64,000 nucleotides of DNA. Origin: Erpobdella octoculata. Taxonomy: Eukaryota; Annelida; Clitellata; Hirudinida; Erpobdellidae. Every line of letters starts with the position of its first letter. Positions within the stretch are counted from its first letter, which is position 1. A model generated the notes under the pieces. It did not search any database, had not been told where the DNA came from, and saw nothing but the letters and a program-made list of their open reading frames with translations. Position numbers and translations under genes: made by a program. Positions 62,201 to 64,000 of the stretch are shown here, one piece after another. Location: contig OZ022239.1 of assembly GCA_963978895.1 (NCBI GenBank), positions 35,742,830-35,806,829 on the forward strand, in the 5' to 3' direction.

Positions 62201-63993
62201 AATTTTAAACCAGTCTCTTGGCTAGCTAGATTTCATCATTTTCCGTTTGATCTGATCATTACTTTGATTAAAATAATTTAATTTCAATTAATCTGGAAAA
62301 TGATGAAAATAAAAAAAAAAACAAGATAGTCGAAGTTGAACTGAGATATTTCAATTTAGCTTAAAAACGCCAAAAGATGTTTTTAATTTTTTTGTATTAA
62401 ATCATTACCATTTTTATACTTGGCATGATGAACATTTGCCACCCAGAAGAGACTTTAGATAAATAAAATTAATTTTTTAAAACCTCTAATAAACCTGGGC
62501 AATGCCAGGTATTTTAAAAAAATAAAATTCTTTTCAAGCTTTTTACTAGTCTTATCTTTACTTGCTTTGTGAGGTTAATTGGACTCGTGAATCAGACTAT
62601 TTTTAATTTCCCAATTTTGAACCCCTTCCCATTATCCAATCATTCTGAAATTTTGCACACATGTTCAATTTCGCTAATAGTATTTTTGGTAATTTTTCCA
62701 GATTTTCCCCATGGCTAGATTTAATTTAATCTAATATTTTTTATTTATAGTGAGTGTCGGACTATTTTTAATTTCCCCGTTTTCCAATTATTCTGAAATT
62801 TTGCACACATGTTCAATTTCGGTGATAGTATTTTTTTGAATTTTTCCCATGGCTAGATTTAATTTAATTAAATATTTTCGATTTATAGTAAGTGTCAGAT
62901 AATTGGGAAAAGACTAGTTTAAAAAAAGTGTTTTTAAATGCTTCACTTGTTATATTTCCTTTTGCAAATGCTTTTTCGAGATTAAGAAATTGTTTGTTAT
63001 AACCTCCCCTTAGCCTTAAACATAGTTTACAAAACTTTATTGGTTCATCCAGGATTAAAAAATTATAAAACTTTAAAGCTAAACTGGAAAAGTATTGTTG
63101 TTCTACACTTTACCATGAACTATTACTTCTAGATGAACTATGACTTCTAGATGACTATGACTTCTAGATGAACTATGACTTCTAGATGAACTATGACTTC
63201 TAGATGAACTATGACTTCTAGATGACTATGACTTCTAGATGAACTATTACTTCTAGATGAACTATGACTTCTAGATGACTATGACTTTTAGATGAACTAT
63301 GACTTCTAGATGAACTATGACTTCTAGATGAACTATGACTTCTAGATGAACTATGACTTCTAGATGAACTATGACTTCTAGATGAACTATGACTTCTAGA
63401 TGAACTATGACTTCTAGATGACTATGACTTCTAGATGAACTATGACTTCTAGATGACTATGACTTCTAGATGAACTATGATATGTATATGAACTATGACT
63501 TCTAGATGAACTATGACTTCTAGATGAACTATGATATGTATATGAACTATGACTTCTAGATGAACTATGATATCTATATGAACTATGACTTCTAGATGAA
63601 TAACTCAAGATATTTAAAACATTATCTTCCCAATCAGGTGACTTGAAGACATTCTTGTTATCGAGACGTCAGCTGGTAGGTCAACAGGGCCGAGAAGCAG
63701 AAGACGTTTCTCCTTTCCAGTTGACCAAAATGGCACTCGATGTGGCACACGGTCTTCTCTATCTTTCATCACTTAACTATGTACATAGGTATATTTAAAA
63801 CTTTTTAACACTTGCATTTCGACAAGAGTTAATAGGTAGTTGTGAAGTTTTTTTTTTAATTGTATAATTTGTATTTGCAGAGATTTGGCCTGTCGCAACT
63901 GTCTTGTGCATGCCAGCAAGACAGTCAAGATCGGGGACTTCGGCATGACTCGCTCCATGAATGACTCGGATTACTACAGGTTCAATAAGAGAG
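53553..63993 (+). CDS. Venus kinase receptor-like tyrosine kinase with extra OpuAC domain (3' end outside window)
   Basis: Nineteen exons: 53553-53908, 54604-54720, 54865-55151, 55507-55748, 55885-56081, 56177-56268, 56646-56801, 57291-57438, 57659-57839, 57912-58010, 58737-58979, 59176-59303, 59532-59638, 59720-59839, 60604-60742, 60856-61093, 62015-62135, 63638-63788, 63881-63993. Every junction is GT-AG and every phase fits, giving about 1,078 residues before the window ends. Domain order: signal peptide ([20 protein letters not shown]), OpuAC-like domain (about 45-405), Venus flytrap (about 410-825), membrane helix (about 845-869), tyrosine kinase (from about 905). The combination of flytrap, single helix and insulin-receptor-like kinase defines Venus kinase receptors, cell-surface receptors for small molecules or peptides studied in schistosomes and mosquitoes. 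The start is the ATG at 53,553, followed directly by a hydrophobic core; the upstream frame has no ATG. Confidence 0.9.
56330..56530. repeat. ~38-bp intronic minisatellite
   Basis: Five to six copies of TTTTTAATGTTTCAATAATA...TTTGATGTAATAGTAAGY in the intron after exon 6. Confidence 0.9.
56830..57200. repeat. ~19-bp intronic minisatellite
   Basis: About 17 degenerate units of TTTTTAGTATTTCTATTTAA in the intron after exon 7. Confidence 0.9.
58575..58736. repeat. ~31-bp intronic minisatellite
   Basis: About five units of ATTAGACTGTAACACATTCT-TAATTATGCTA, ending at the acceptor of exon 11. Confidence 0.9.
59876..60165 (+). repeat. 33-bp minisatellite carrying splice-acceptor copies, cluster 1
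   Basis: Units TTTTTACAGCTACTACATTGTGTAATGTACATA. AG dinucleotides end at 59896, 59929, 59962, 59995, 60028, 60054, 60087 and 60120, i.e. 33 apart except one 26-bp step; a ninth unit has lost its AG (ACACC). It begins 37 nt after the donor of exon 14. Confidence 0.9.
60409..60620 (+). repeat. 33-bp minisatellite carrying splice-acceptor copies, cluster 2
   Basis: AG acceptors end at 60438, 60471, 60504, 60537, 60570 and 60603, exactly 33 apart. The last is the acceptor of exon 15. The frame of exon 15 stays open backwards through all units, each adding 11 codons ([15 protein letters not shown]). Confidence 0.92.
60604..60742 (+). other. Juxtamembrane and transmembrane exon (exon 15)
   Basis: Encodes [18 protein letters not shown], then a helix of about 25 hydrophobic residues ([20 protein letters not shown] onward) and a basic stop-transfer IKRR. 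Its acceptor is the last unit of a 33-bp tandem array (60,409-60,620). Confidence 0.88.
60778..60866 (+). repeat. 58-bp duplication of the exon 16 acceptor
   Basis: AATTAATAGTTTATTYAATTATTTTTACAG followed by STACGACRTAAA occurs twice; the AGs end at 60797 and 60855. The second is the functional acceptor of exon 16; use of the first would hit a stop soon (…ATAAATGTTTGA). Confidence 0.85.
61200..61440. repeat. ~60-bp intronic minisatellite with a 120-bp higher-order period
   Basis: Two alternating unit types (TGTAGACATTATCACAAATA and TGTTGACACAATCACAAATA, each with CAGGTGKTAATCATCT) alternate about five times. Confidence 0.85.
62570..62900. repeat. ~140-bp direct duplication in an intron
   Basis: ATTCTGAAATTTTGCACACA...TGTTCAATTTCG and GGCTAGATTTAATTTAAT recur about 130-150 bp apart in the intron after exon 17. 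Confidence 0.75.
63120..63600. repeat. 20/17-bp intronic minisatellite GATGAACTATGACTTCTA
   Basis: About 25 units of AGATGAACTATGACTTCT, some shortened to AGATGACTATGACTTCT, a few changed to GATATGTATATGAACTAT. Ends about 35 nt before the acceptor of exon 18. Confidence 0.95.
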
Positions 63994-64000
63994 GTTTGTT

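Larger units (their letters stand above)
60856..63993 (+). other. Tyrosine kinase domain, exons 16-19 (cut by window end)
   Basis: Gly loop [15 protein letters not shown]-anchoring Lys in AAAVKTL, helix C Glu in [20 protein letters not shown], hinge [15 protein letters not shown], catalytic loop [12 protein letters not shown] (split between exons 18 and 19), DFGMTR, and activation loop [11 protein letters not shown] with the twin Tyr and an insulin-receptor-like spacing. All catalytic residues are in place, so an active kinase is expected. The juxtamembrane segment lacks an NPxY motif. Confidence 0.93.

Noticed and set aside
63120..63600. CRISPR-like array
   Set aside because: Units are contiguous 17-20-bp tandem copies without unique spacers, inside an animal gene's intron.

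Overview
This is a stretch of animal (metazoan) nuclear DNA. The genes are broken by GT-AG introns with matching phases, there are no bacterial-type operons, and most of the window is AT-rich DNA full of microsatellites and nested transposable elements. The receptor at the right end has the architecture of Venus kinase receptors, which are known from many invertebrates and not from vertebrates. With Penelope-like elements, CR1/Jockey-type LINEs and hAT/pogo elements alongside, this points to an invertebrate. A lophotrochozoan is plausible, but the sequence alone does not settle the phylum.

Layout. 1-264 is the last coding piece of a C2H2 zinc-finger gene. 265-9,500 is gene-free and rich in simple repeats (CT, GAT, ACAT/ACGT, AT, CGCTCCC). 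9,500-13,560 holds a GC-skewed GGGCCGGGCC repeat, a ~165-bp tandem repeat and a broken pogo/Tigger-like transposase. 15,042-18,178 holds two tail-to-tail housekeeping genes: a ZDHHC palmitoyltransferase (six exons, +) and adenine phosphoribosyltransferase (four exons, -). 18,889-22,012 is a 3.1-kb element with perfect 20-bp inverted repeats and a broken gene of unrecognised family. 23,294-31,133 is a probable pogo-derived element invaded by a Penelope-like element (with a hammerhead ribozyme) and a Gypsy polyprotein; a 49-bp direct repeat flanks the invading block. 32,907-33,942 and 47,710-48,811 are two near-identical LINE fragments, each lying just upstream of one of two paralogous three-exon ubiquitin-like genes (34,170-35,042 and 49,288-49,907). 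36,533-42,005 is a hAT element containing a LINE with both ORFs open and a SINE. 43,783-45,694 is a second hAT element with a perfect 8-bp target duplication.

53,553-63,993 is the main gene: 19 exons, all with compatible phases, of a receptor tyrosine kinase. In order it has a signal peptide, a glycine-betaine-binding-like (OpuAC, type II periplasmic-binding-protein) domain, a Venus flytrap (ANF-receptor type), one membrane helix and an insulin-receptor-like tyrosine kinase cut by the window end. The OpuAC module on a Venus kinase receptor is the most unusual item here. Just before the membrane exon, a 33-bp (11-codon) minisatellite repeats the intron/exon boundary itself, giving six in-frame 3' splice sites in a row. 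This could produce a receptor stalk of variable length.

The host genes are probably independent of one another; nothing suggests co-regulation apart from the ubiquitin-like pair, which arose by duplication.
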